Positions 12,400 through 22,432 of a DNA stretch of 64,000 bases are shown here, piece after piece. The notes under the pieces were generated by a model. That model worked only from the letters and a program-made list of their open reading frames with translations, was not told where the DNA came from and did not search any database. The first letter of the stretch is position 1. The number at the start of each line of letters is the position of its first letter. A program made the translations under genes and the position numbers. This DNA is from Lampris incognitus (Eukaryota > Chordata > Actinopteri > Lampriformes > Lampridae): positions 34,040,434 to 34,104,433 of the forward strand of contig NC_079222.1 in the NCBI RefSeq assembly GCF_029633865.1, written 5' to 3'.

Positions 12400-13400
12400 C
12401 GTTTGGACAGCGCTGTGAACGACACCGCCAATGTCCAATAGTTTTCACGGAAATGACCACAGACGTTCCAAACCACCGCGTGACAGCCAATTGGCGGAAG
12501 TAAAGGGTGGGCTTCCCTGCGCTCCCATGTTAGATAGGTCCGCCGAGGCCCCGATGCCCAGGGTGGCAGAATAATAATCGCGGAGAGACAGGAGGCTCAG
12601 TGCATGCGGTTATTAACCTCGGACACCATACTTGTTATCGGCGCATGACCGCTTCGGCATTAGAAGCGGAATAACACGTCGTTATTGGCTGACACATAGC
12701 CCAGAGGAAAGCAAAACGAAGGGAAGACAAGTAGTAGTAACGGGCTTACACACATTTAACAAAACGCACCACCTACCCAGAAATTCTCTAGGAAGTATGG
12801 CGTTATCATCTTGCTTAATTCCTCTTCGTCGCAATGGATCCGCAGCTTTTCATGTAGCCTTTTTATGTAAAGGTAAACTGTTCCTCCGTCCTCCCCCCGT
12901 TTCTGTTGTGTATGCCTTTTCCCCGTTTTCCTTCTCTCCCCTTTCTTCTCCCTTCCCACCTCAGACTCCACCTCCGCCGGTTTAGTCGCTTTTGCCTCTA
13001 AACTGTAATGGGGGAAAGTCGGCGTGAAAGGTGGACGGGGGAAACAGCGCCACCCACGGCGAGTCGGAGAACGACAGCCGGATCGCAAACGTTACCGTTT
13101 GCCCGTGCGTCCGTTAAGGAGTCTAGCCGCGTGCTCGTCGACAGTTCGGCCGCGCGTCCGGCTGTCGTCGCGAGCCCACGTAGCCCGTTTTAAGCTCGAC
13201 TGGTCGCAATGAAACGTCTCGGGAAGACGAACGGTGGGCTGCTGAAACCGCAGAGAAGAAGGCGAGACCCGCTGACATGAGCTGAGATGTTTGCGTAATG
13301 GCTTTTGGGCACCGCAGGCTGCCCCGTGAAACTGCGAGAGGAAATACCACGTCGACTGATCACCTGCCTTTGTACCCTTTATTCTAAAATTGGCCACCCT
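12400..13400. promoter_or_regulatory. CpG-rich island without a recognised gene
   Basis: CpG dinucleotides become dense from about 12400 and peak at 13010-13270 (for example CGCGTGCTCGTCGACAGTTC at about 13129-13148), unlike the AT-rich surroundings. Such islands mark vertebrate promoters. Several ORFs of 60-117 codons cross it on both strands (12632-12985 +, 12756-13088 -, 13092-13409 -), but none shows a known domain. In mammals the gene left of MOB1B is GRSF1 in head-to-head orientation, so this might be the promoter of a leftward gene. No RRM exon was seen to support that. Confidence 0.4.
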
Positions 13401-14348
13401 GTGCAACAAAAGCAGGGGGGGGGGAAAGGGAAGATGATTGAGTCACCTGCAAAGCCATAACCCAGGAGCGACGGACAATTGGAGGGATAACGTTTTTCTT
13501 GCGCAAACCCGGTGGCTGCCCTTTCATATTGCCAAATACAGACACGTTCATCTGTTTGAGAATTAAAGGAGAGCCCTGTTTCTCAAGTAGGAATTTGAAT
13601 CATCTCAAGTCGGACCAAGCTCCCACTTTACACGGACTGTCATTTAGATAACTTCCCCCTCCTGGTGTGTTCGGGTCGAATTGGATTTATTTATACATTT
13701 TTCTCTCTGAAAAAAATGTTCATTTAATCTGATTGCCATAAGGTCCCGTGACTTTGTCCACACGTGGCACCCGAACACCCAAAATAAATGTTGATAATTC
13801 TCATTAAAATTGCGGATGTTTCATTTAACTTTTGTACACCTGTGGTGTTCCCCGCTCAAAAAAGTGACCGGTCGTTAAAAACGAATGGGTGTATAAAACT
13901 GAATTCAGGCACATGCCCATTAATCATACGGACACGCTTCCTCTCCCGTGCTTGTGTGTCTGAGCACGTGCGCGCGCGCACACACACGCACACACACACA
14001 CCTCATTCCCCTTCTTGGCTTCCATCCCCGCAGGAACCTTCCCCAATAGAGTCTTTCGCGCACGAGAACCACACCTATTAGTGTTCTCACAAACAATCGC
14101 AACATTGTTTCTATAATATATACAACTTTTCTCGCAGCTCTGGTATATAAAGCTTTCCTTTTTTTTGCTCACAATTCATTCTGTGGTAGCACAATGACCA
14201 TACGATAAACAGTATGTGAGGCCCCTGATCCTATCTTGGATCAGGACACTGGTGAGTAGAAGAGAAGCCAGAAAACTGACAGTGAAGATGCATGAGAGGA
14301 TGACGTGTCAGAATTTGAAGACAACACGGAATATGATCCAGACCACAC
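13401..14348. other. Intergenic with short (AC)n tract
   Basis: A short alternating CG/CA tract (about 13968-14002) is the only clear feature. No recognised gene. Nucleotides 14220-14340 can be read as an acidic stretch resembling transposase N-termini, but this is too weak to call. Confidence 0.35.
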
Positions 14349-16295
14349 ATAGGCAACCGGTGGCCCGCGGGCCACATTCGGCCCCCATCCTCACTCAGTA
14401 CGGCCTGCGGGTCAATTTCCAAATGTCAATAAATTGTTGGTTTCACAATCGTTGGAAGCAATTGGACCACATTTGAACCGGATTCCAATTGTAATTATAC
14501 TGTCCACTGATAGAGGGCGCGCCCTCAAAACACAAGAGGCCTGTAGCCAAGCAACTGCTTGCACATGGTCTCGTCTTGTCCTCAGCGGGCCTCTTCTGCA
14601 ATGACACACAACGAGGACAGACATGAGTGGCAAAAAAAGAAAACTTGACCTAGAGAACCGCGTTTTCCAGGCAAGATGGGAAACAGAATATCTTTTTATG
14701 GAATTCAAAGGTAAACCTTTGTGTTTAGTGTGCCTGGAAACAAGATCAGCCATGAGGGATTTCAACTTGAGTCGCCACTACAACACCACACACAAAAACA
14801 AATATGGCATGTACACCGGAGGTGCCAGAGCCGCTATCATCGCTGACCTCAAAGTAAAAATACACTGACAGCAGGGGCTTTTTACCAAAGCCATGTCTAC
14901 ACAGGAGTCCTCTTTCAAGGTGTCCTATGCTGTTCCCCTTGAGCTTGAGCTCGCTAAAGCAAATAAGTCCTTGTCAGATGGTGAAACAGTGAAGCTATGT
15001 GCAGTAGAGATGGCTAAAGCTTTTGGAGATGATAACATGGCTAAGAACTTTGAAACAGTCTCTCTGTCCCGTCGCACGGTGACGTGAAGAATTTGCCATT
15101 CAAAATCATGTCGAGGGGAAGCTAGAACAAGTCAATGCATGACTGCAAGTACTTCACCTTAGCGTTGGATGAGAGTACAGATGTGATGGATGTTAGCCAG
15201 CTTCTCTCATTTACACAAGAGTCATTGAAAGTTCATTTGAAGTGCATGAGGAGTTATTGAAATTGGTGTCTTTGTATGACACTACTAAGGGCAAGGATGT
15301 TTTAATCCATCCATCCATCCATTATCTTAACCGCTTATCCTGCTCTCAGGGTCGCGGGGATGCTGGAGCCTATTCCAGCAGTCATTGGGCGGCAGGCAGG
15401 AAGACACCCTGGACAGGCTGCCAGGCCATCACATGGTGTCCTGTTAAAAGTGTTGTAAGTGAGCATGGGGTCTTTAACAAGCTTTCAGCTGTTGTTACCG
15501 ATGGCGCACCATCAATGTGAGGATGATGCACTGGATTCGCCGGGCTCCTCCAACAAAGCAGCATTGCCTGTCCAGTATTGCACTCGTACATCAGGTGGGT
15601 AATATCATTGCTAGCTAACTATTAATATATAGTTATGAATGTGGGTTTTTCTTTGTGAGAATGTTTATCATAGTCTAAATCCTATTTTATTTTGACCTTA
15701 CAGGAGGCCCTCTGTGCCAAAACAATGAACTTCAGCCATGTCATGGATTTAGTTACCAAGGTTACCAATCTCATTCGAGGGGGGAACAGGTCTCTCAATC
15801 ATAGGAAGTTTGTAGCCTTTTTGGATGAAGTGAGTGCCGTTTATGGGGATTTACAGATGCACACTGAGATCAGATGGATGAGCTGCAGGAAGTGCCGGGA
15901 GAGGGTTTTTTTTTGCACTGCGCACTGAAATCCCGGTGTCCTTGGAGGACAGCATTTGATGCGATACAGATTTTCCTATTCTTTCCTTGGCCTTCCTTGT
16001 GAATATTCCCTCGGACCTTAATTCCCTTAATATGCAGGTGCAGGGCAGAGGCCAAACTGTGTCGGATCTCTATGCACACATGAACACATTGAAGCGTAAA
16101 TTAGCCCTGTTCAAAGAAGGCTTTTCATCCGACCATCCAAATTTGGCGCACTTTCCCACCTGTGAAGAGATGCGTAAAGATGTGCCCAAATGTGAGGAAA
16201 CATTTCTCAAGTACAGAGCAGACGTGGCGACACTGCAGCAGCAGCAGTTCAGGGAACGCTTTCACGATTTTCACGCCATGCAGCCACGAATCGCA
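14349..16295 (+). pseudogene. hAT (Charlie-like) transposon relic, 5' and central part
   Basis: The left end resembles a hAT terminus (GGCAACCGGTGGCCCGCGGG and following at about 14351). From 14623 the + strand reads a BED-like zinc finger (CLVCLETRSAMRDFNLSRHYNTTH), then SFKVSYAVPLELELAKANKS. Further pieces follow: LDESTDVMDVSQLLSF, HEELLKLVSLYDTTKGKDV, AVVTDGAPSM, MNFSHVMDLVTKVTNLIRGG, HTEIRWMS, and DLAFLVNIPSDLNSLNMQVQGRG. This order matches the transposase family from which vertebrate GTF2IRD2 captured its 3' part. Stops, frameshifts, a SINE fragment at about 15301-15440 and an L2 LINE at 16296 break it; the dimerisation domain resumes at 17190. Confidence 0.8.
15301..15445 (-). mobile_element. 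3' part of ATGG-tailed composite SINE (inside hAT)
   Basis: Begins with (ATCC)n and continues CGCTTATCCTGCTCTCAGGG, CTGGAGCCTATTCCAGCAGT and CACCCTGGACAGGCTGCCAG. It is the reverse complement of the tail of the full-length SINE at 23545-23965. It splits the hAT reading between KGKDV and the following VSEHGVFNKLSAVV segment. Confidence 0.8.
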
Positions 16296-17188
16296 TGACA
16301 TTACATTACAGTCATTTAGCTGACGCTTTTATCCAAAGCGACTTACAATAATTGCATTTAACGTAGGAAATCAGGAGAACTCATCAGAGGGCATGAGTGC
16401 ATCTTCTCTCTAAACAAGCATCTAAGAGCAAAACCAGTGCTAAAGTAAAAGCACGAGAAAGAGCTTTTTTTTTAAATGAGTGAATACAGTAAGTGCTACG
16501 AGCGAGTAACAGGATTAGTAGTTCTTGAAGAGGTGAGTTTTCAACCTGCGCTGAAAGATGGGCAGCGACTCCGCTGTCCTGACGTCAGTGGGGAGTCCAT
16601 TCCACCACTGTGGGGACAGGACAGAAAAGGGTCGATCGGCAGCAAGGGCCTCTGAGCGACGGGGCAACCAGGCGTCCTGGGGCAGCAGAGCGAAGTGGTC
16701 CGGCGGGGGTGTAGGGCTTGACCGTGGCCTGGAGATAGGAAGGAGCTCTTCCTTTCACTGCCCTGTAGGCTAGCACCAGAGTCTTAAACTGGATGCGAGC
16801 AGCTACTGGGAGCCAGTGTAGGGACATGAGAAGGGGAGTTGTGTGGGAGAACTTAGGGCGGTTGACCACCAGACGAGCTGCAGCTTTCTGAACAAGCTCC
16901 AGAGGTCTGATGGCCGATGTCCAGGGCCTGGATGAGCCCCTGTGTCGTCTCGTTGGTGAGGAATGGACGAATCCTCCTGACGCTATAGAGGAGAAATCTG
17001 CAGGCGTGAGCAACCGACGCTACGTTTGCAGCAAACGACAGTTGGTCGTCCAGAATCACACCCAGATTCCTCGCAGTCCGAGTTGGCGCCGCCACGGTGT
17101 TGTCAATGGTGATGGCCAGGTCTTGGTGCTGGCAACCCTTCCCCGGGAGGAACATCAGCTCTGTCTTGTCCAGATTGTGTAGTGTATT
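16296..17188 (-). mobile_element. L2-like LINE, 5'-truncated, inserted in the hAT relic
   Basis: The 3' end lies at about 16296 with the fish repeat end CATTTAGCTGACGCTTTTAT (forward strand). The minus strand encodes the C-terminal part of an L2/CR1-clade ORF2: NLDKTELMFLPGK, TARNLGVILDDQLSF, ACRFLLYSVRRIRPFL, LVQKAAARLVVNRPKFSHTT, LLMSLHWLPVAARIQFKTL and LAYRAVKGRAPSYL. A frame change occurs near 16910-17010. It separates the hAT segments ending MQPRIA (16295) and beginning EQLPELQLELCE (about 17215). Confidence 0.8.
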
Positions 17189-17189
17189 C

Positions 17190-17495
17190 ACTGACCGCCT
17201 CTCTGCTGCTGTCAGTGAGCAGCTCCCAGAGTTGCAGCTTGAACTTTGCGAAGTCAGACCCCTTCTTTCAAGCAAAGCCCAATGAGAGAGGAACTTCATT
17301 TTGGAGACTACTACGCAAGTCCCGCTTTCCACTCCTCAGGGATTCAAGCAGCTTCTCAACAATGAAGCACATCAAGTCAAAAGAGAAAAACAGGCTGACG
17401 GATGAAACTCTGTTCCAGCTCATGCAGAGTGGATGCACAAATATTGACGTTGACATTCAGTCTATTGTACCCCAGCAGCAGAAGCCACAAGTAAA
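17190..17495 (+). pseudogene. hAT relic, C-terminal dimerisation domain
   Basis: Reads VSEQLPELQLELCEVRP, then (other frame) FWRLLRKSRFPLLRD and FSTMKHIKSKEKNRLTDETL, followed by LFQLMQSGCTNIDVDIQSIV. The STMKHIKSK...RLTDE...L segment is the conserved hAT C-terminal dimerisation block. It continues the protein interrupted at 16295, so the L2 copy inserted after the hAT. Confidence 0.8.
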
Positions 17496-17665
17496 CTGTA
17501 TTCTGATCCACATATGGGTGAGTTTCAATGGCTTCATCGGTGTATGAACGTGTGTATGGGTGAATGTGAGGCATACATTGTAAAAAAATAAATAAATAAA
17601 AAGTGCTTTGTGGTCGGTAGACTAGAAAAGCGCTGTATAAAATGCAGTCCATTTACCAGTTTGAG
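17496..17665 (+). mobile_element. Non-LTR retroelement 3' tail
   Basis: GTGTATGGGTGAATGTGAGG followed by an A-rich stretch and AAAAGCGCTGTATAAAATGC is a widespread fish retroelement/SINE 3' end. It replaces the expected right end of the hAT element. Family not resolved. Confidence 0.5.
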
Positions 17666-18318
17666 CTGAGCTAAATCCATGTTTATTTGCACCGTGTCAT
17701 GGAATGGGAGGGCAGAGTGTTACGGACTAGTCGGGTCTAGGCGTTACGCAATACTAGTCCTAACCTGGAGTGTGTAGAGAAGATGGAAATGAGGGAAGAA
17801 ACAGAAAGAAGGACTGATTTCCAAGACCAGAGAAATAGCCGGGAGGTGGGCTAGCTCACAAAGGTAGCAGGCTAGCAGTTAGCAGGTCCCTTCGACAAGG
17901 CCTCGGCCATATGGGTCTCGGCTCCCGTAAGCGGCGGACTCCATCTTGGCAGGCCAGTTCAGTTTAGGTTGATGGTCTTGAGCCGGAAAGGTGTGAACTT
18001 GTGGTGTCCTTGTAGTGTTCAACCTGACGTATCCTGAGGCATATGTATGCAAACTTCCACCATTAATTAACTCCAGGGGACGCACCCGCACCCCACGGTG
18101 ACGTCCTCCTATAAACACTGCTTAACCACCCCCTCCAATCATTTCTCAACGAAAACCAGTCCAAGTATGTAAGAAAAGAAAAGAAAAGAAAGAAGGGAAA
18201 AAGACAAATATAAATCACTTCTGACACAGAATAGAAATGCAATACAAACATGAACATTAGTTGTTGCACTTAGTCTGGATGTTAACTTTTGTACTATTAT
18301 TGAATGATGATTTCTGAT
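17666..18318. other. Intergenic, unrecognised
   Basis: No gene seen. Contains GGGTGGGCTAGCTC-like GC-rich sequence and a short A/G-rich run (AAGAAAAGAAAAGAAAAGAA, about 18171-18190). Possibly an old repeat, not identified. Confidence 0.35.
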
Positions 18319-18600
18319 CACCTCCGGCTTGTTCGGGCGTCCCTAGAGACACAACTAGCCGTGTCTCTGGGTGTGGGTATGTGTCCTGGTGGCTGGTCGG
18401 TCGGGGCGCCTGTTCGGGGGGGGGGGGGAACTGAGGGGAATAGCGTGATCCTCCCACGCGCTATGCCCCCCTGGGGAAACTCCTCACTGTCAGGTGAAAA
18501 GAAGTGGCTGGCGACTCCACACAGCCCTCCCTGGATCGGCAGGAATAGTGGGGTGGGGTAACTGGACAATTGGGCAGAAAAAGGGAGGGGCAACAAAACG
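18319..18600 (+). mobile_element. SINE (GGGCGTC-head family), body and tail
   Basis: Carries the conserved body of the commonest SINE here: TCGGTCGGGGCGCCTGTTCG, a G-run, AATAGCGTGATCCTCCCACG, CTCACTGTCAGGTGAAAAGA, CTCCACACAGCCCTCCCTGG, and the ACAATTGGGCAGAAAAAGGG tail. The tRNA-like head is missing (5' truncated). Confidence 0.8.
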
Positions 18601-18710
18601 TGGAAAGTCAAAATAAACAAGTTTATAGCACATAGGAGCTAATTTATAAGCAATTTCAGAACGCATGAATGATGCAAACTAGTCAGCCCAGTCAGCACGT
18701 GCACTCAGGA

Positions 18711-18824
18711 CTGTTGAACTGTTGTGTTGAACTGGTGTGTTGAACTGTTGTGTTGAACTGGTGTGTTGAACTGGTGTGTTGAACTGTTGTGTTGAACTGG
18801 TGTGTTGAACTGGTGTGTCAACTT
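18711..18824 (+). repeat. 13-bp minisatellite
   Basis: Tandem units TGTTGAACTGTTG and TGTTGAACTGGTG alternate for about eight copies. Adjacent units differ at one position, giving a two-variant higher-order pattern. Confidence 0.9.
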
Positions 18825-19145
18825 CAGAGAGAGTCCAAACCAGTTTCGAGGCCACGTGGAAACTGGATCGGACGGAAAGCCCTATGAACAGACTTTCAGT
18901 TGTGTTGGTTCGTGTTTTAATTCTTCACAATCAAACTTCGATTTGAACAACCGTGTTACATCTGAATGAGCTTGTCAACCCACCCATGTTTTTATGTCAG
19001 TTGTCCTTCGTCATATAGATGTTATTCGAGGAAAACAAGTGCAAGCTACAACTGACATTTTGATTTCTACCCTCACACTTTGCTATAACGCAACTCAGAG
19101 GGCAACTGTGTCACGTGACCCTGGGCTCACTGGTGAGCTAGCAGC

Positions 19146-19148
<3 letters not shown>

Positions 19149-19220
<72 letters not shown>
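19149..19220 (+). repeat. (AC)n microsatellite
   Basis: About 36 uninterrupted CA dinucleotides. The open frames across it encode only repeating Thr-His or Cys-Val and are not genes. Confidence 0.97.
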
Positions 19221-19222
<2 letters not shown>

Positions 19223-19625
19223 GTAAATAAGACCCACTGACCTAATTTCAGGTCTGTAAACTGGAGAGGCTTGCAAATCCCGTTTGGTGAAAAACACATG
19301 GAACAAGGCATACATCTGGGAAAATCACCCAAATTAATTTAAGCAGAGAGAGAGAGAAAACGAAAATGTACAGCAGAGAAGTCAGTCCATAAATACACCA
19401 AAACACTGTTGTATTTATACTTTCGTAGGCCCACATTTCTCAAAACAAACAAGGACAGGACTGTGTAGACGGAGCACATTAAGTCGCGCTTCTTCAATTT
19501 TAGCGTGGCAAATGGCCGGACTGCCACAAACCATCCCACTTAGACTTGGGGACAAAAACAACACGGCACAAACACATGCACGTACGTCACACTTGCCCCT
19601 GTATCCCATGATGCAATCCTTACAG

Positions 19626-19692
19626 CCCCCCCCCCGCCCCAATTGGTTTTGGCCAATTACCCCACTCTTCCGAGCCGTCCCGGTGGCAGCCC
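19626..19692 (-). mobile_element. SINE tail fragment fused to a Tc1 fragment
   Basis: Reads (forward) CCCCAATTGGTTTTGGCCAA, TTACCCCACTCTTCCGAGCC: the reverse complement of the GGGCGTC-family SINE 3' end. It directly abuts Tc1 transposase sequence at about 19700, so the minus-strand frame runs from Tc1 into SINE ([19 protein letters not shown] is SINE-derived). Confidence 0.75.
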
Positions 19693-20005
19693 GGTCGCTG
19701 GTGGTCCCAAACTTCTTCCATTTCACAATTATTGAGGCCATCGTCCTCCTGGGAACGCTCAGAGATTTAGAGATGATTTTAGACCCTTGCCCTGAACTAT
19801 TTTTCACCACAATTTTATTGCGGAGGTATACAGTGAGTTCCTTGGACTTCATGGCTTGGCTTTTGGCCTGACATGCAGTGTGAATTGTGGGACCTTACTA
19901 AATACACAGGTGTATGACTCTCTAAACTATGTCCAATCAATTCAATTTGCCACAGGTGGACTCCAGTCGAGTTCTAGACACATCTCAAGGATAATTAAAG
20001 TGTAA
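19693..20005 (-). pseudogene. Tc1 transposase N-terminus and 5' flank
   Basis: The minus strand from 19852 starts MKSKELTVYLRNKIV, then SGQGSKIISKSLSVPRRTM and ASIIVKWKKFGTT. This is the first helix-turn-helix (paired-like) DNA-binding region of Tc1-family transposases (compare 'KELS..LR..IV..H.SG.GYKKIS'). Upstream (higher coordinates) is the matching non-coding 5' part (TGTCCAATCAATTCAATTTG, CCACAGGTGGACTCCAGTCG). The rest of the transposase is missing, cut by SINE sequence. The terminal part of the same type of element appears at 22190-22432. Confidence 0.8.
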
Positions 20006-20488
20006 CACTGAGTAAGGACCAACTGTAGCACAGGAATAAATATGCACAATTTCTACACTAATATCAATCAATGTACAGGCTGCATGTATTGGCAATGATA
20101 ACGTTGGATACGCTCCAGGGGGATATAATAAACAAGGATGTGTTTGGTAGATTATTTCTTTGTTGTAACAGTGCTTCTTGGCAATAAATCTTATATCAGG
20201 CAGCTGATTGTCAGCACCTGGGGTAACAGAAGCTCAAAACAAGAATCAATAGCAACAGCAAAATAAGCTGTTTGGCATTGGCAGAGAAGATTTGGCAAAT
20301 TTTTCATGGGCGCAACCCACATACTCAGCTCTGCTGCACATCCCACAAATGCATGTTCCTTACAAATGGGGTGCCATTTAAAAGGGAAATAAACAGGCTT
20401 TCCAACGGTATAAGATTTATTGCCAAGAAGCATTGTTACAACAAAGAAATAATCTACCAAACACAAATTCCCTTACTTTCTGCGCTAA

Positions 20489-20489
<1 letters not shown>
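20006..20489. other. Intergenic, nothing recognised
   Basis: No gene or named repeat seen between the Tc1 fragment and the AT microsatellite. Confidence 0.4.

Positions 20490-20551
<62 letters not shown>
20490..20551. repeat. (AT)n microsatellite
   Basis: About 31 TA dinucleotides, self-complementary; likely length-variable. Confidence 0.97.
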
Positions 20552-20556
<5 letters not shown>

Positions 20557-21195
20557 CAGATATCAAATAAAATAACCATTCAATGTATACTGAATTCTTT
20601 CCAATAGGAAAATTGACGGTATGTATTAAGATCATAGTGTTAAATGCATTTGTACAGAAATAACAAAATAAACTGGCCAATAAAAAGAAAAAAAAAGTTT
20701 GTCTTTGTTCAGTCAGAGTCCATCTACCAAGATCTTAGCTGTCAAGCGCTTAGCTGAGTAGAAGAGACGAGTGTGCTCCTTTGCCTGGACACACGATGGC
20801 GCAAAAGCTGAAAAGTCACACCCTCCACGCGCGCGGGCCTGCACTCTGCTCCACGAGGCTCACTGGTTTGGGCTCGCCATCTTGTTTCAGAATCCACTTT
20901 TGGTAACTGGTATTACAAAACAAAAAACAAAAACAAAAAAACCCCCCTGCATACAGCAGTTATTTTTTTGATTAAAAATTAAATTAGAATCTGTATCTCT
21001 GTTCTGTAAAGTATAATACCTTTTTTCCCCTCTGCCTATGAAAATATGAATTCGATGATGCAATAACACATAAAACTGTGTAGCTGAATTAACTCAGAGT
21101 ACCCGAGCATCTCATGGCTTCCAACACAACACAGCAACATTAGTTACTACATTTTCACGATCAGTCTGTGTCCGATTGGTTTTGAGAGTCTCTAA
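20552..21195. other. Intergenic with low-complexity tracts
   Basis: No gene seen. A GC-rich patch around 20800-20885 (CCACGCGCGCGGGCCTGCAC) followed by A-rich tract (20918-20942) may be an old repeat end. Confidence 0.35.
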
Positions 21196-21199
21196 CATA

Positions 21200-21290
21200 C
21201 TTGACTAACGGGCCGGACCCTTTAGTCGACTGGTTAACGTTGTCGCTTGCGGTGCGGGAGATACAGGTTCGCGTCCCGGCTGTGGCAGTT
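21200..21290 (+). repeat. tRNA-like sequence related to the TRIM LTR
   Basis: Shares order and sequence with the LTRs at 25059-25433: CTAACGGG, GACCCTTTAG, GGTTAACG, GTCGC and GGTGCGG. It has an A-box TAGTCGACTGG at 21223-21233 and a perfect-class B-box GGTTCGCGTCC at 21266-21276, about 43 bp apart as in tRNA genes. No true tRNA cloverleaf is evident. A divergent member of the same tRNA-like family. Confidence 0.55.
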
Positions 21291-21299
21291 CCTGGACTA

Positions 21300-21685
21300 C
21301 CCCCCCCCCCCCCCGAATTCGCTACAATACTTCACAAAGGGGGCGTAATGCTGCACATGGCCACAAAATAAACATACCACGGAGTGAAATTAGCTAGCGT
21401 GATAAGCTAAGCTATTATCAACGTACAAAGAAAGAGATGACGCTCGCCGGTCAAACTTTGGTCCTCGAGAGTTAGCAGTCTTCTTAGTGTGAAATCCAAA
21501 ATACAGTACTTGTTCGTGAACTTAAGAGAAACTTATAAGCTTAATTATGATTTCACCACGGGGATGTCTCTGCTCCGGCCGTTTGCATAAATCAAAGGGG
21601 GGGGGGGAGCGATCTGCAGCGAGTATGCGCCCTCTACTGGTGAGAACGGGGAACTACGTTGGAGTTAACGCCATATAGTTACAGA
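21300..21685. other. Intergenic with homopolymer runs
   Basis: Poly-C (about 21300-21315) and poly-G (about 21597-21607) runs; no gene or RNA recognised. Confidence 0.4.
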
Positions 21686-21775
21686 CTACAGGAAGAAATG
21701 GAAACGGATGATCCGCTGTGGCGACCCCTAACGGGAGCAGCCGAGAGTAGTAGTAGTAGTAGTAGTAGTTGTTGT
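21686..21775 (+). mobile_element. RTE-type LINE 3' end with (TAG)n tail
   Basis: GGAAACGGATGATCCGCTGT, GGCGACCCCTAACGGGAGCA followed by (AGT)n. This is the same 3' end that appears inverted at 24330-24420, where it adjoins RTE protein-coding sequence. Confidence 0.75.
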
Positions 21776-21779
21776 GCAG

Positions 21780-22190
21780 TAATTATACATATTCTACATT
21801 ACCTCGCTCTGTGTGTAATCTATGATGTTACATTATAATTCTGTTATTTTTATGTATTTTGTGCATTTGACATCTGTTGCATGTTTGTCCTGGAAGAGGG
21901 GTTCCTCCTCTGCTGCTCTTCCTGAGGTTTCCCCCATATGTTTCCTGATAAGGTTTGTGGAGTTTTTCCTCATTTGGGTCTAGGGTCCAAGGTTACCAGA
22001 TGTGTATGTCATGTATCATTGAATATTGATTGTAAAGCCCTTTGGCTTTAAAACCAACATAAATAAAATAAATTAAAAAATAAATAAATAAAAACCAAAA
22101 TAAATAAAAATAAATCATAAATAAATCATAAGTAAAATACATTTGTAAAACCTTGATATTTTGGGCTATACAAATAAACTTGGCTTGACC
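21780..22190 (+). mobile_element. Dispersed LINE-type 3' repeat
   Basis: Includes CCTGAGGTTTCCCCCATATG, GTTTTTCCTCATTTGGGTCT and the end TTTGGGCTATACAAATAAACTTGGCTTGAC. The latter matches, in opposite orientation, the CAAGTCAATTTTATTTGTAT end at 62230, so both are ends of one widespread fish family. Confidence 0.6.
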
Positions 22191-22432
22191 AAAATTTGGG
22201 GTGCCACAGGGAGAGGTTCTGGATATTTATGTAAATGTGAGATTTCAGTTTTTGATTTTTAATAAATTTGCAAAAATTTCTAAAAACAAGTTTTCACTTT
22301 ATCATTATGGGTTACTGGATGTAGATTGCTGGGCCAAAAGGGCAATTTTATCCATTTTAAATTAAATCTACAACACAACAATGTGTTGTGAAGGGGTCCG
22401 AACACTCTCAGAAGCCACTGTAAGTAACCTCG
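22191..22432 (-). mobile_element. Tc1-like element terminal region
   Basis: AATTTGCAAAAATTTCTAAA, AAGTTTTCACTTTATCATTA and an end GGGGTCCGAACACTCTCAGA...CACTGTA match the terminal region of a salmonid-type Tc1 element. It is in the same orientation as the N-terminal fragment at 19693-20005 and would lie just outside it in an intact element. The roughly 2.2 kb between them are other repeats. Confidence 0.65.

Noticed and set aside
12756-13088. 110-codon minus-strand ORF in the CpG island
   Set aside because: Basic, low-complexity composition expected from CpG-rich DNA; no domain or conserved motif known to me.
13008-13212. Short plus-strand ORFs in the CpG island as a possible first exon
   Set aside because: No in-frame splice donor leading to a recognisable second exon could be supported.
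14216-14348. piggyBac-like acidic N-terminus (DDVSEFEDNTEYDPDH)
   Set aside because: Only one short acidic stretch; no DDD core or TTAA-flanked termini seen.
19147-19332. Cys-Val and Thr-His repeat ORFs
   Set aside because: Direct translations of the (AC)n microsatellite.
20417-20680. Tyr-Ile repeat ORFs at the (AT)n tracts (also 23231-23623)
   Set aside because: Translations of (AT)n DNA; not genes.
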